From the NCBI GenBank assembly GCA_017854585.1, contig JAFMHK010000007.1, forward strand, positions 58,200 through 122,199: a stretch of 64,000 nt of DNA, read 5' to 3'. Numbering within the stretch: position 1 is the first letter of the stretch; each line of letters begins with the position of its first letter. The notes under the pieces are model-generated. The model ran no database searches and was not told where the DNA came from. It saw only the letters and a list, made by a program, of their open reading frames with translations. Below are positions 26,438 to 36,060 of this stretch, one piece after another. This DNA is from Paracoccaceae bacterium. GTDB lineage: Bacteria > Pseudomonadota > Alphaproteobacteria > Rhodobacterales > Rhodobacteraceae. The translations under genes were made by a program, and so were the position numbers.

Positions 26438-29233
26438 ATGAGCTTTGCCGCGCGCCTGACACGTCATCCCATTCCCTTCGACCTTGATCGCGGTCGCGAG
26501 GCGTTCTTGGCCTTGTCCGGGGTTTCCCGGGATCTTGGGCCGCTGATTGCCGGAACCGCAGGGTGCAGTCCGTTCCTGTCGCGCCTGATCATGCAGGAGG
26601 CCGCGTGGCTGGCGCCGGTGCTGGCGGGCGCACCCGAGGACGCGCTGCGCGCGCTGCTGGCCGAGGCTGCTGCAGTGCAATTGCCGACGCTGAACCCTGA
26701 TCTGCGCGGGATCAAACGCCGGGCCGCGTTGCTGGTGGCGCTGGCGGATCTGGGCGGGGTCTGGGACCTGATGACGGTGACCGGGGCATGGACCGATATT
26801 GCCGATGCCTGCGTGCAGGCCGCGACCCGCGCCCATGTGGGGGCCGAGGCGAAACGCGGCAAGCTGCCCGGCATGACCGAGGAAGATGCCGCGCGCGATG
26901 CGTGTGGCATGGTGGTGTTGGCCATGGGAAAGATGGGTGCCGGAGAGTTGAACTATTCCTCGGACATCGACCTGATCTGCCTGTTCGATGAGGGGCGATT
27001 CGACCCCGCCGAGGAGATGGAGGCCCGTAGCGGTTTCGTGCGGGCCACTCGCAAGATCGCCGCCAGCCTGAGCGAAAATACCGCTGACGGCTATGTGTTC
27101 CGCACCGATCTGCGCCTGCGCCCCGATGCGTCGGTAACACCTGTGTGCATCTCGATGGCGGCGGCGGAACGCTATTACGAGGCCGAAGGCCGGGCATGGG
27201 AACGCAGCGCCTATATCAAGGCGCGGCCTTGTGCGGGCGATCTTGCGGCAGGGGCGGGCTTCTTGAAAACGCTGGTGCCATTCGTCTGGCGGCGGCATCT
27301 GGATTTCGCCACCATCGCCGACACACATGACATGCGGCAGCGGATCCGGGATCACAAGGGCCTGCATGGCATCACCTTGGCGGGGCATAACATCAAGCTG
27401 GGTGCGGGCGGCATTCGCGATATCGAGTTCTTTGCGCAGACCCGGCAATTGGTGGCTGGTGGTCGCGATGTGGATTTGCGCCAGCGCCAGACCTTGGCGG
27501 CGTTGCAGGCGCTGGCGGCCAAGGAGTGGATCACGCCTGAGGTCGCGGATACCCTTGGCGATCATTATCGGCACCACCGTGAGGTCGAACACCGGCTTCA
27601 GATGATCAACGATGCCCAAACCCACCTGTTGCCGAACACGCCCGACGGGTTTGACCGTCTGGCCCGGTTCATGGGGCACGGCGATACCGCTGCGTTCAAG
27701 GCCGGTCTGCAGGCGCGGTTGCAAGAGGTAGCGGACTTGACCGAGCCCTTCTTTGCACCGGGCACGGTGGCCAAGGTAGCGCCGGTCCTGACGGATGCGG
27801 TGGCCGAGATCGTCGCCCGTTGGCCCGGTTATCCCGCGTTGCGGTCCGAGCGGAGCCAGACGATCTTTGCCCGGCTCAAGCCCGATCTGCTGGCCCGGTT
27901 TCAGCGTGCGGCGCGGCCGGATGAGGCGTTGGCCCATTTCGACGGCTTCTTGCGCGGATTGCCGGCGGGGGTGCAGTTGTTTTCCCTGTTCGAGGCCAAC
28001 CCTCCGCTGGTCGATCTGATTGTCGATATCTGCGGGACGGCCCCCGGCCTGTCACGTTATCTGGCGCGGAATTCGGGCGTGTTGGATGCGGTGCTTGACG
28101 GGCAGTTCTTTGCCCCATGGCCCGGACGCGACGGGCTGGCGGAGATCATCGGCGCAGCCCTGTCGGGGCAGGATTATGAGCGGCAACTGGATGCGGCCCG
28201 CGTTGTGATGAAGGAATGGCATTTCCGCGTTGGGGTTCATCATTTGCGTGGGCTGATCAGCGCCGAGGAGGCGGGCACGCAGTATTCCGACCTTGCCGCC
28301 GCAGTTGTGGCCGCCTTGTGGCCGCTGGTCTGCAACGAGATTGCGCGCCGCCATGGGCCTGCACCGGGGCGCGGAGGGGCGGTTGTGGGCATGGGCAGTC
28401 TGGGGGCCGGGCGAATGACGGCGCGGTCGGATCTGGACCTGCTGGTGATCTATGACGCCTGCGATGTGGAGATGACGCAGGGGCGTCGCCCGCTGGACCC
28501 GCGCGGCTGGTTCGCCAAGGCGACCAAGGCGTTGATCACCGCGTTGACGGTGCCGACGGCGCAGGGCGCGCTTTACGAGGTCGACATGCGGTTGCGCCCA
28601 TCGGGGCGGCAGGGGCCGGTGGCCACGGCGCTGGAGGCGTTCCGCCTGTATCAGACGACAGAGGCGTGGACGTGGGAACATATGGCCCTGACGCGCGCCC
28701 GCGTTCTGGTGGGTGCGCCAAGCCTGTGCGCCGATATTGATGCGGTACGCCGGGATGTGATCATGGCCACGTCTGCGCCTGACGTGATCCGGCGGGATGC
28801 GGCGGACATGCGCGCGCGGCTTGCTGCGGCGGGCCGGGCGGGCAGCACGTTCGCCGTCAAGGATGGACCGGGCGGCCTGCAGGAGATTGTCTTGTTGGCG
28901 CAGGCGATGACGTTGATGGTGCGGCAACCGTTGCGCGATACGGCGGCGCAACTGACGGCCGCGTGCGATGCGGGGTTGCTGAGGGCGGATGACGCCGCGA
29001 CATTGATCGCGGCGCAGACCCTGTTTGCCGAGGTCGATCAGGCCGTTCGCCTGTTGAGCGATCGCCCGCTTGATCTGGAAGAGATCGGTGCAGGCGGGCA
29101 GGCGTTTCTGGCCAAGGCGGGAAATGTCGCGGATGTGCGCGCGCTCGCCGCAAAGCTGGATGACATGCGCCGGCGGGTGGCTAGCATTATCGCGGCGGAA
29201 TTGCCCGCCCCCAACAAAGAGCCAAGACCATGA
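26438..29233 (+). CDS. glnE: Bifunctional glutamine synthetase adenylyltransferase/deadenylase GlnE
   Basis: GlnE attaches and removes AMP on glutamine synthetase in response to PII and glutamine. The 931-residue protein has two nucleotidyltransferase halves: GKMGAGELNYSSDIDLICLFD near residues 165-185 (adenylyl-removing side) and GSLGAGRMTARSDLDLLVIYD near residue 650 (adenylylating side). Both carry the D-x-D metal-binding pair. KLGAGGIRDIEFFAQ and GPGGLQEIVLLAQAM follow each active site. The ATG at 26438 gives the normal length; the open frame extends further 5' without conserved content. Confidence 0.95.
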   Translation: MSFAARLTRHPIPFDLDRGREAFLALSGVSRDLGPLIAGTAGCSPFLSRLIMQEAAWLAPVLAGAPEDALRALLAEAAAVQLPTLNPDLRGIKRRAALLVALADLGGVWDLMTVTGAWTDIADACVQAATRAHVGAEAKRGKLPGMTEEDAARDACGMVVLAMGKMGAGELNYSSDIDLICLFDEGRFDPAEEMEARSGFVRATRKIAASLSENTADGYVFRTDLRLRPDASVTPVCISMAAAERYYEAEGRAWERSAYIKARPCAGDLAAGAGFLKTLVPFVWRRHLDFATIADTHDMRQRIRDHKGLHGITLAGHNIKLGAGGIRDIEFFAQTRQLVAGGRDVDLRQRQTLAALQALAAKEWITPEVADTLGDHYRHHREVEHRLQMINDAQTHLLPNTPDGFDRLARFMGHGDTAAFKAGLQARLQEVADLTEPFFAPGTVAKVAPVLTDAVAEIVARWPGYPALRSERSQTIFARLKPDLLARFQRAARPDEALAHFDGFLRGLPAGVQLFSLFEANPPLVDLIVDICGTAPGLSRYLARNSGVLDAVLDGQFFAPWPGRDGLAEIIGAALSGQDYERQLDAARVVMKEWHFRVGVHHLRGLISAEEAGTQYSDLAAAVVAALWPLVCNEIARRHGPAPGRGGAVVGMGSLGAGRMTARSDLDLLVIYDACDVEMTQGRRPLDPRGWFAKATKALITALTVPTAQGALYEVDMRLRPSGRQGPVATALEAFRLYQTTEAWTWEHMALTRARVLVGAPSLCADIDAVRRDVIMATSAPDVIRRDAADMRARLAAAGRAGSTFAVKDGPGGLQEIVLLAQAMTLMVRQPLRDTAAQLTAACDAGLLRADDAATLIAAQTLFAEVDQAVRLLSDRPLDLEEIGAGGQAFLAKAGNVADVRALAAKLDDMRRRVASIIAAELPAPNKEPRP

Positions 29234-29505
29234 CCGACGCCAAAGACCCTATCGACCCCAAGGGGCTTATCCGTGAATCATTCCGGATTGAGGGGATCAG
29301 TGATGCGGAATGCCGGTCGATTCTGGTGGACTGGGCGCTGAGCGTGGAGGGGGCCGATCTGCGCGCGCATATCGCGGCGCTGTTGGACCGTTACGGTGAT
29401 GCACCGGCGGATCACCCGATGCGGGCGGTGCTGACCGAGGGCCTGCAAGCCCCGGCACAGCCCAAGCGGCGGGGCGGACGCAGTGCACGGGTCACCGAAA
29501 GCTGA
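29230..29505 (+). CDS. Conserved small protein of unknown function, coupled to glnE
   Basis: This 91-residue protein starts on an ATG that overlaps the glnE stop (ATGA), so its translation is probably coupled to glnE. It is soluble, rich in acidic residues in the first two thirds (SFRIEGISDAECRSILVDWALSVEG), and ends with a basic tail (PKRRGGRSARVTES). No domain is recognised. The overlap suggests a link to nitrogen control, which is inference only. Confidence 0.75.
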   Translation: MTDAKDPIDPKGLIRESFRIEGISDAECRSILVDWALSVEGADLRAHIAALLDRYGDAPADHPMRAVLTEGLQAPAQPKRRGGRSARVTES

Positions 29506-29598
29506 GCGCACAGCGGTGTGATGGCGGTGACCGCAAGGTTGCTTGACGTGCCATTGCGCGCCCTGGCACCGACGGGCCGGAGTTGCGTGGCCCCCTGA

Positions 29599-30588
29599 TC
29601 AGCGTTCCAGCGGTGCGCGGGTCGCGTGGCTACCGCGTTCGCGGTAGGGCGTGGTGTCGTAATGGGCGCGGTAGCATTTCGAAAAGTGAGACGGTGAGGC
29701 GAAGCCGCAGGCAAGCGCCACGTTGATCACGCTCATATCCGTCTGCATCAGCAGGTTGCGCGCCTTGGCCAGACGCAGTTCCATGTAGTAGCGTTTCGGG
29801 CTGCGGTTGAGATAGCGGCGAAACAGACGCTCAAGCTGTCGGGTGGACATGCCGACCTTTTGCGCCAGTGTCGCGGGGCTGATGGGATCTTCAATGTTTT
29901 GTTCCATCATCCGGATCACTTGGCTTAGCTTGGGATGCCGGACGCCGATCCGGGTCGGGATCGACAGGCGCTGCGTGTCTTGATCGGTGCGGATGGAGGT
30001 GTAGATCAACTGGTCGGCAACCAGATTGGCCAGATCCTCGCCATGCTCATTGGCGATGATCTTGAGCATCAGGTCGATTGATGCCGTGCCGCCTGCGGTG
30101 GTGATGCGGTTGCCGTCGATCACGAACACCGACTTCGTCAGGGTCACATCCTCGAATTCCTCGGCGAAGCTATCTTGGTTTTCCCAATGAATGGTGGCGC
30201 GCTTGCCGTCCAGAAGGCCCGCCTTGGCCAAGGTATAGCCCGCAGTGCACAGCCCGCCGATGGTGGCGCCCTTGCGCGCCTCGCGGCGCAACCAGTTCAG
30301 CACACGCTTGGATGTGGCCGATTGCACGTCAATGCCGCCACACATCAGGATCGTGTCGTCGCGGGTCAGTTCCTCGAGGTCGGTATCCAGCTTGAAGCCG
30401 ATACCGGCGCTGCAATACGCGATTTCGCCGCCATCGCCCGCGAGGGTCCATTTATAGAGCGGCTTTCCGGACATGCGGTTGGCGATGCGGAGCGCTTCAA
30501 CCGCGCTGGAAAAACACAGCATGGTGAATCGATCCAGCAGAACAAAGACATAGTGTTTTGGCTGTTCGGGTTGGTGTATTGCCGCCAT
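29599..30588 (-). CDS. GlxA-family transcriptional regulator (DJ-1/PfpI plus AraC HTH)
   Basis: This 329-residue regulator has an N-terminal DJ-1/PfpI-like domain (about residues 10-180; IGGLCTAGYTLAKAGLLDGKRATIHWEN) and a C-terminal AraC-type double helix-turn-helix (ISPATLAQKVGMSTRQLERLFRRYLNRSPKRYYMELRLAKARNLL then INVALACGFASPSHFSKCYRAHYDTTPYRER). The group includes GbdR and CdhR, which respond to betaine or carnitine catabolites, so a quaternary-amine effector is possible but unproven. It is transcribed away from the DAHP synthase gene across a gap with inverted repeats. Confidence 0.88.
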   Translation of the reverse strand: MAAIHQPEQPKHYVFVLLDRFTMLCFSSAVEALRIANRMSGKPLYKWTLAGDGGEIAYCSAGIGFKLDTDLEELTRDDTILMCGGIDVQSATSKRVLNWLRREARKGATIGGLCTAGYTLAKAGLLDGKRATIHWENQDSFAEEFEDVTLTKSVFVIDGNRITTAGGTASIDLMLKIIANEHGEDLANLVADQLIYTSIRTDQDTQRLSIPTRIGVRHPKLSQVIRMMEQNIEDPISPATLAQKVGMSTRQLERLFRRYLNRSPKRYYMELRLAKARNLLMQTDMSVINVALACGFASPSHFSKCYRAHYDTTPYRERGSHATRAPLER

Positions 30589-30648
30589 GATTGGCCGTCC
30601 CCCCGTGCGGCGATTTGCGGCGCGGGCCGCTATGGACTAAAAGCGAAA

Positions 30649-30686
30649 CCACTATTTGGCTCCAGTGGCAATCCCTTCTGCCAAAT
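30649..30686. promoter_or_regulatory. Overlapping inverted repeats between glxA-type gene and aroG
   Basis: CCACT-N10-AGTGG (30649-30668) and ATTTGGC-N19-GCCAAAT (30654-30686) overlap in the divergent gap. Their place just upstream of the aroG promoter makes them candidate operator sites. Confidence 0.4.
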
Positions 30687-30692
30687 TCGGGA

Positions 30693-30721
30693 TTGGCCCG
30701 CAGGTTCCATCCGCCTATAAG
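30693..30721 (+). promoter_or_regulatory. aroG sigma-70 promoter
   Basis: The -35 is TTGGCC (30693-30698), the spacer is 17 bases and the -10 is TATAAG (30716-30721), 46 bases before the ATG. Confidence 0.6.
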
Positions 30722-30767
30722 GCGCGCTGACACGCCCGCAGGGTGATTGCATGACCGGAGGCCCCCG

Positions 30768-32135
30768 ATGACCCAATCATGGACCAAGACAGACTGGCGC
30801 GCAAAGCCGCGCGTTCAGATGCCCGACTACCCCGATGCCGCGGGACTGGCGGCCGTGGAGGCGCAATTGTCCAAGTATCCGCCGCTGGTGTTTGCGGGAG
30901 AGGCACGTCGGCTGCGTTCGGAACTGGCGGCGGTGTCACGCGGCGAAGCGTTCTTGCTGCAGGGTGGCGACTGTGCCGAAAGCTTTGCCGAGTTCAGCGC
31001 CGATGCCATTCGGGACACCTTCAAGGTGATGTTGCAGATGGCGATGGTGCTGACCTATGCCGCCAAGGTTCCGGTGGTGAAGGTTGGGCGTATGGCGGGC
31101 CAATTCGCCAAGCCCCGGTCCGCGCCCACCGAGATCAAGAACGGCGTGGAGTTGCCCAGCTATCGGGGCGACATCATCAACGAACTGGCCTTTACCCCCG
31201 AAGCACGCAGGCCAGACCCGCAAAAGATGTTGCAGGCCTATACGCAGGCGGCCGCGTCGCTGAACCTGCTGCGCGCGTTTTCCAAGGGCGGCTATGCCGA
31301 TATCCATCAGGTGCACGCCTGGACGCTTGGCTTTACGGAAAGCGAAAAGGCGGCCGCGTATCGCGATATGGCCAACCGGATCAGCGATACGCTGGACTTC
31401 ATGACTGCCGCCGGCCTGACCAGCGAAAACAACAGCGAACTGTCCACGGTGGATTTCTACACCAGCCACGAAGCGCTGTTGCTTGAATATGAAGAGGCGC
31501 TGTGCCGGATCGACAGCACCAGTGGCCTGCCCATCGCGGGGTCGGGCCACATGATCTGGATCGGCGACCGGACGCGGCAGCCCGATGGCGCGCATGTTGA
31601 ATTTGCGCGTGGCGTGCAGAACCCGATTGGGTTGAAAACCGGCCCCAGCACCACCGCCGACGACCTGAAGGTGTTGATGGCCAAGTTGAACCCCAAGAAC
31701 GAGGCGGGGCGTCTGACCCTGATCGCACGCTTCGGGGCCGGGTCGGTGGGGGACCACCTGCCGCGCCTGATCGAAACGGTACGTGCCGAGGGGGCCAACG
31801 TGGTGTGGTCGTGCGACCCGATGCACGGCAACACGATCAAGGCGGCGTCTGGCTACAAGACCCGCCCGTTCGAAAGCGTGCTGCGCGAAGTGCAGGAATT
31901 CTTTGCGATCCACCGCGCGGAAGGAACGGTTGCAGGTGGCGTGCATTTCGAGATGACCGGCAAGGACGTGACGGAATGCACCGGCGGCGTGCGGGCGGTG
32001 ACCGATGAAGATCTGTCCAACCGCTATCACACGGCGTGTGATCCGCGCCTGAACGCCAGCCAGTCACTGGAACTGGCGTTTCTTGTGGCCGAGGAATTGC
32101 AGGCCAGCCGCAGTGCGATGCGCGCCGCGATCTAG
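30768..32135 (+). CDS. Class II 3-deoxy-7-phosphoheptulonate synthase (DAHP synthase)
   Basis: This enzyme condenses PEP and erythrose 4-phosphate in the first step of the shikimate pathway. The 455-residue sequence is the plant/mycobacterial class II type: QGGDCAESF with the metal-binding Cys, [29 protein letters not shown] residues (here [18 protein letters not shown]), [27 protein letters not shown], and [13 protein letters not shown]. The start follows a GGAGG at good spacing; an in-frame TTG seven codons earlier is not needed. It ends before a strong terminator and is a single-gene unit. Confidence 0.95.
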   Translation: MTQSWTKTDWRAKPRVQMPDYPDAAGLAAVEAQLSKYPPLVFAGEARRLRSELAAVSRGEAFLLQGGDCAESFAEFSADAIRDTFKVMLQMAMVLTYAAKVPVVKVGRMAGQFAKPRSAPTEIKNGVELPSYRGDIINELAFTPEARRPDPQKMLQAYTQAAASLNLLRAFSKGGYADIHQVHAWTLGFTESEKAAAYRDMANRISDTLDFMTAAGLTSENNSELSTVDFYTSHEALLLEYEEALCRIDSTSGLPIAGSGHMIWIGDRTRQPDGAHVEFARGVQNPIGLKTGPSTTADDLKVLMAKLNPKNEAGRLTLIARFGAGSVGDHLPRLIETVRAEGANVVWSCDPMHGNTIKAASGYKTRPFESVLREVQEFFAIHRAEGTVAGGVHFEMTGKDVTECTGGVRAVTDEDLSNRYHTACDPRLNASQSLELAFLVAEELQASRSAMRAAI

Positions 32136-32162
32136 CCACGTGTCAGCCAGCGCTGATCAACG

Positions 32163-32188
32163 AAAAGGGGCCACGCTGGCCCCTTTTT
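32163..32188. terminator. Bidirectional terminator (aroG / PAS gene)
   Basis: The stem AAAAGGGGCCA / TGGCCCCTTTT with loop CGC is followed by T-runs on both strands, between the convergent DAHP synthase and PAS-protein genes. Confidence 0.9.
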
Positions 32189-32201
32189 CATGTGTGGCGA
32201 G

Positions 32202-32882
32202 TCAGTCTCGGCCGCCCCGGATCACTGTCAGGACCGGGGTTCCCGTTGTGCGGGCGGGTGCCTGAAACGGTGCTGCGGGTTCCGCCAATCCCTGCGCGGG
32301 CGCGATCGGGCGTCCGGCAGACAGGCGGCGGCCCTGCACGATGGGCGCGGCAAGGGTCTGGGTGATCTGAAAGCGGCGCGGTGTCAGACCGATCCGGCCC
32401 TGCGTGACAAACACGCCCAAGGCACGGGTGATTGCGCCATAGCGGTCGGTGAGGGGCAAGATCGTCATCTGCCCGGCCATCGGCGGCTGGCCGGCCCCGC
32501 CCGTCTCGGCGGTTACTTCAAGGCTGAGCGCCTGTGGCGCGCTGAACATCGTCTCGATCTGGCGCATCAGGTTGGGGCGGTCCGCAAGGGCAAAGAACGC
32601 GCGCAGGGGCATGCCGCGCACTTCCATTCCCATGACCTCGGCCAGATGCGCACCTGCAAGCCGCAAGCGGACAGCGCCGGGATGGGTCCGTTCCAGCATG
32701 AAGGCATGGCTGAGCGCGCCCATGATGGCAGTGGGTTGCACGTCGGCGCGTTCGGGCAGCAAACGGCCCTGCCGCAGCGTTTCCCAGTAGCGGACCACGT
32801 CGGTGACGATGGGGTTGGTCATGCCGAACCTATGGGCGGAAAGGCCGATGATCTCGGCCATTTGGTTGGTGTGTTGCGTCAT
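32202..32882 (-). CDS. PAS_5-family protein
   Basis: This 226-residue soluble protein matches the PAS_5 group common in Rhodobacterales. The core is VVRYWETLRQGRLLPERADVQPTAIMGALSHAFMLERTHPGAVRLRLAGAHLAEVMGMEVRGMPLRAFFALADR, about residues 25-95. No output domain is visible, so it may signal by protein contact. The N-terminal MAEIIGLSAHRFG is typical. The function is not known for any member to my knowledge. It is convergent with the DAHP synthase gene and divergent from yicC. Confidence 0.8.
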   Translation of the reverse strand: MTQHTNQMAEIIGLSAHRFGMTNPIVTDVVRYWETLRQGRLLPERADVQPTAIMGALSHAFMLERTHPGAVRLRLAGAHLAEVMGMEVRGMPLRAFFALADRPNLMRQIETMFSAPQALSLEVTAETGGAGQPPMAGQMTILPLTDRYGAITRALGVFVTQGRIGLTPRRFQITQTLAAPIVQGRRLSAGRPIAPAQGLAEPAAPFQAPARTTGTPVLTVIRGGRD

Positions 32883-33002
32883 CGCCCGGTTCCCTTCATT
32901 GTCGGAAATCAGGGCGGAGCATGGGTTGACCCTAGCCGTGATTTCCTTTCCGATTTCTTAATAAGACATCTCAAAATTTCTGGGCAGTGGGAGAGTTCAT
33001 CA

Positions 33003-33890
33003 GTGGTTAACGGGGAAAACGTCCAATCGATGACGGGATTTGCCGCACGCGACGGGGGGGCGTGGGCGTGGGAACTGCGTGGGGTCAACGCGCGCGGACT
33101 GGACGTGCGGTTGCGCTTGCCCGACGGATTGGGGGCGCTGGAGGCACCATTGCGCGCCCGCCTTGGCGCGGTGGTGAAGCGCGGCGCGGTGACCGTGTCG
33201 CTGCGTCTGGCGCGGGGGAATGGCGGGGCCGGGGCAAGAGTGGATGCCGAGGGTCTGGCCGCTGCGCTGGTCGCGTTGGCGGCGGTGCAGGCGGCGGCAG
33301 ACGACACCGGACTGGCGATTACCGCACCCACGGCGGTGGAGGTGGCGGCCATGCGCGGGGTGTTGAGCGACGGGGGCGAGACCGTCTTGCCCGACGCCGA
33401 AGCCCTGTTGGCCGACTTTGATCGCGTCTTGGGCGATTTGACGGCCATGCGCGCGGGAGAGGGGGCCGCGATTGCCATGGTCATCGGTGAACAGATCGAC
33501 CGCATTGCGGCTTTGACCGCGCAGGCCGCCGAGCTTGCCGCCGCGCGGACCGTGACACAGGCAGAGACGTTTCGCAAAAACGTCAGCCGGCTGATGGTGA
33601 TGGCGGCCGATCTGGACGAGGGGCGGGTGGCACAGGAATTGGCCATGCTGGCGGTCAAGGCGGATGTGACCGAAGAAATCGACCGTCTGAACGCCCACGT
33701 CGTTGCAGCGCGCGCGTTGATGGCGGATGGTGGCCCAATTGGCCGCAAGCTGGATTTCCTGATGCAGGAGTTCAACCGCGAGGCCAATACGCTGTGTTCG
33801 AAATCCGGTGATGCGGCGCTGACCGCGACCGGCCTTGACCTGAAGCTGGTGATCGATCAGATGCGCGAGCAGGTGCAGAACCTGGAATGA
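33003..33890 (+). CDS. YicC-family endoribonuclease
   Basis: YicC proteins are stress-linked endoribonucleases, usually encoded beside gmk as here. The sequence has the hallmark N-terminal [32 protein letters not shown] and the C-terminal [77 protein letters not shown]. The start is uncertain: a GTG at 33003 has GGGAG nearby and gives 295 residues; the ATG of SMTGF (33030) is the alternative. The stop overlaps the gmk start (ATGA). Confidence 0.92.
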   Translation: MVNGENVQSMTGFAARDGGAWAWELRGVNARGLDVRLRLPDGLGALEAPLRARLGAVVKRGAVTVSLRLARGNGGAGARVDAEGLAAALVALAAVQAAADDTGLAITAPTAVEVAAMRGVLSDGGETVLPDAEALLADFDRVLGDLTAMRAGEGAAIAMVIGEQIDRIAALTAQAAELAAARTVTQAETFRKNVSRLMVMAADLDEGRVAQELAMLAVKADVTEEIDRLNAHVVAARALMADGGPIGRKLDFLMQEFNREANTLCSKSGDAALTATGLDLKLVIDQMREQVQNLE

Positions 33891-34558
33891 GGACGTCCGA
33901 TTTGCCCGAAACCATCCCCCAACGTCGCGGTCTGCTGATCATCCTATCCTCGCCCTCGGGTGCGGGAAAGTCCACACTTGCACGTCGTTTGATGGCTTGG
34001 GACCAGTCGTTGTCGTTCTCTGTTTCGGCCACGACGCGTGAACCAAGGCCCGGCGAAGTGGATGGCCAAGATTATCATTTCATGTCGGAACAGGCGTTCA
34101 AGGCCATGGTCAGCGATGGCAAGATGTTGGAGCACGCCCATGTGTTCGGCAACTTCTATGGCAGCCCGATGGCCCCGGTGGCCGAGGCGATCGATGCGGG
34201 GCACGACGTGTTGTTCGATATCGATTGGCAAGGCGCACAGCAGATCCGGAATTCGGCTTTGGGCAAGCATACCCTGTCGATCTTCATCCTGCCGCCGTCG
34301 ATCCCCGAGTTGAAACGGCGATTGGAGACACGCGGGCAGGACGATGCCGAGGTCATCGCGAAACGGATGCGCAAGAGTTGGGACGAGATCAGCCGATGGG
34401 ACGCGTATGATTATGTCTTGATCAATGATGATCTGGACGCCAGCGAAGCCAAGTTGAAGACCATCATCACCGCAGAGCGGATGCGCCGCGAACAGCAGCC
34501 CGGTCTGCAGGCCCATGTGCGCAGACTGCAGGCTGAGTTTGAGGAGGGGCAGCAATGA
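33887..34558 (+). CDS. gmk: Guanylate kinase
   Basis: Gmk phosphorylates GMP to GDP. The 223-residue protein has the P-loop [16 protein letters not shown] (about residues 23-38), [21 protein letters not shown] for GMP binding, and [14 protein letters not shown] and [16 protein letters not shown] short N-terminal tail of about 14 residues precedes the usual start region. It overlaps yicC upstream and the gamma carbonic anhydrase gene downstream by ATGA. Confidence 0.96.
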   Translation: MRTSDLPETIPQRRGLLIILSSPSGAGKSTLARRLMAWDQSLSFSVSATTREPRPGEVDGQDYHFMSEQAFKAMVSDGKMLEHAHVFGNFYGSPMAPVAEAIDAGHDVLFDIDWQGAQQIRNSALGKHTLSIFILPPSIPELKRRLETRGQDDAEVIAKRMRKSWDEISRWDAYDYVLINDDLDASEAKLKTIITAERMRREQQPGLQAHVRRLQAEFEEGQQ

Positions 34559-35073
34559 TTTATGCCTTGGACGGGATCAGCCCGCATATCGATGCCGACA
34601 GCTGGGTCGCCCCCGACGCCAACCTGATCGGCCGGGTGGTGTTGGGGCCGGGCGCAAGTGTCTGGTTCGGTGCGACGCTGCGCGGGGACAACGAAGAGAT
34701 CCGGATTGGCGCGGGCACCAACGTGCAGGAGGCCTGCGTGATGCACACCGACATGGGCTATCCGCTGATGATCGGTGAAAACTGCACGATCGGGCACAAG
34801 GCCATGCTGCATGGCTGCACCATTGGGGACGGAAGTCTGATCGGGATGGGCGCGACGGTGTTGAACGGTGCGGTGATCGGCAAGGGCTGCCTGATCGGCG
34901 CGGGTGCGTTGGTGACCGAAGGCAAGGTCATCCCCGATGGTAGTCTTGTGATGGGCGCGCCGGGCAAGGTGGTGCGGGAACTGGACGCAGCGGCGCAGGC
35001 GGGGCTGATCCAGTCGGCCACCCATTATCAACAAAACATGCGGCGGTTCCGGGCGGGGCTGACGGCGGTCTGA
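34555..35073 (+). CDS. Gamma carbonic anhydrase-family protein
   Basis: This 172-residue left-handed beta-helix protein belongs to the gamma-CA/YrdA group. The three zinc-ligand histidines are present in [22 protein letters not shown]. Whether it hydrates CO2 is unknown; many members have no detectable activity. Hexapeptide repeats run from about residue 20 to 140, and the C-terminus is a short helix ([15 protein letters not shown]). It is translationally coupled to gmk. Confidence 0.9.
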   Translation: MIYALDGISPHIDADSWVAPDANLIGRVVLGPGASVWFGATLRGDNEEIRIGAGTNVQEACVMHTDMGYPLMIGENCTIGHKAMLHGCTIGDGSLIGMGATVLNGAVIGKGCLIGAGALVTEGKVIPDGSLVMGAPGKVVRELDAAAQAGLIQSATHYQQNMRRFRAGLTAV

Positions 35074-35119
35074 CGCATACGGGACGGCGCGGGCAGCTTT
35101 GGCCGGCAAGGTTGGTTGC

Positions 35120-35743
35120 TCAGCCGGTCGAGATCTGGAGGCGGTTGTCGTCGGCGACGTAATTGATGCTGTGGCCCTGCGCCGCGGCCTCGGTGGGCAG
35201 GACGGTGAACTGCACCTCGGATGGCCGCAGGGGGCGGCTGGCGTGGCCACCGCCGAACCGCAAGAGCGACCAAAGCGTGGGGTCCATGTTGACACGTCGC
35301 CCGGTGCAATCAATCTGCCATTCGCCCTGCGCGGTGCGGGCAACTGTGATGTCACCCCCCATGGGTAGCGCAGTTTCGACGCACATCAACATCAGGAAGG
35401 CCAGCTTGACCGCGGCGCGCGGCACCTCGGTATCGGGATGCCATGTGACGGTGAACCGGCTTTGGGCGTAAAGATTGCCGAGTGTTTCGCGCACCTCGCG
35501 CACGCTGATCGTCTGATCGGCCCCGGGCGCCCCGAACGCGACCCGGAAAAACCGGATACGCGCCTGTGCATCGCGGATGGCGTCCTTGATCAGCGCCATC
35601 TCAGGGCCTTGTGGCGCGCCCGTCATCTCCAGCAGTTCGACCCCGTTGCCGATTGCGCCAAGAGGGTTAACTAGGTCATGACAAAGCCGCGACCCGACAA
35701 GCGCCACCAAGTCTTCGGCGGTAAAGCGGTGCTGATCATCCAT
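35120..35743 (-). CDS. chpT: Histidine phosphotransferase ChpT
   Basis: ChpT relays phosphate from the CckA kinase to CtrA and CpdR in the alphaproteobacterial cell-cycle phosphorelay. The 207-residue protein has the dimerisation and phosphoacceptor helix LVGSRLCHDLVNPLGAIGNGVELLEM with His22 as the phosphorylated residue. A degenerate ATPase-like C-terminal half (VKLAFLMLMCVETALPMGGDITV) follows without nucleotide-binding boxes, as expected. I start at the ATG at 35743; a TTG seven codons upstream would overlap the divergent DUF3553 gene. In Rhodobacterales this relay controls motility and gene transfer agent production in place of essential division. Confidence 0.88.
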   Translation of the reverse strand: MDDQHRFTAEDLVALVGSRLCHDLVNPLGAIGNGVELLEMTGAPQGPEMALIKDAIRDAQARIRFFRVAFGAPGADQTISVREVRETLGNLYAQSRFTVTWHPDTEVPRAAVKLAFLMLMCVETALPMGGDITVARTAQGEWQIDCTGRRVNMDPTLWSLLRFGGGHASRPLRPSEVQFTVLPTEAAAQGHSINYVADDNRLQISTG

Positions 35744-35757
35744 GCGAAGGGTTTCCG

Positions 35758-35943
35758 ATGACAAATGGTGTGAACGCGATATTGGAGCCCGGAATGTTCG
35801 TGCGCCACCCCGACAGACCCGATTGGGGGCTGGGGCAGGTGCAATCCAACATCGGCCACAAGATCACGGTGAATTTCGAACACGAAGGCAAGGTCGTGAT
35901 CGATGGCCGTCGGATCGGGTTGATCATGGAATTCCTCACCTGA
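35758..35943 (+). CDS. DUF3553 mini-protein (61 aa)
   Basis: This 61-residue protein is a stand-alone DUF3553 domain: MFVRHPDRPDWGLGQVQSNIGHKITVNFEHEGKVVIDGRRIGL. The pattern of short beta-strands around a VRHPxxxxWGxGxV core resembles the Tudor-like RNA polymerase-binding tails of UvrD/PcrA and CarD, but that is structural inference. It is divergent from chpT by 14 bp and its stop lies 36 bp before a CtrA-type site. Confidence 0.85.
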   Translation: MTNGVNAILEPGMFVRHPDRPDWGLGQVQSNIGHKITVNFEHEGKVVIDGRRIGLIMEFLT

Positions 35944-35979
35944 TTTGCGGCATGTCGGCGGACGTTAGGCCTTTCGAGG

Positions 35980-35995
35980 TTAACAACGGTTTAAC
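35980..35995 (+). promoter_or_regulatory. CtrA-binding site (TTAA-N7-TTAAC)
   Basis: TTAACAACGGTTTAAC is a perfect match to the CtrA full-site pattern, 65 bases upstream of olsB and close to chpT. Occupancy is not shown. Confidence 0.6.
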
Positions 35996-36060
35996 GGTGA
36001 GGGTGCCGTCGGGGCAAGTGTGCGTCTTGCAAGTGCCGCCGCCCATGCTAAACCGCCCTC

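Noticed and set aside
26345..27937. Long upstream extension of the YbaK deacylase frame
   Set aside because: It runs antisense to glnE; the family length and N-terminus fit the ATG at 26344.
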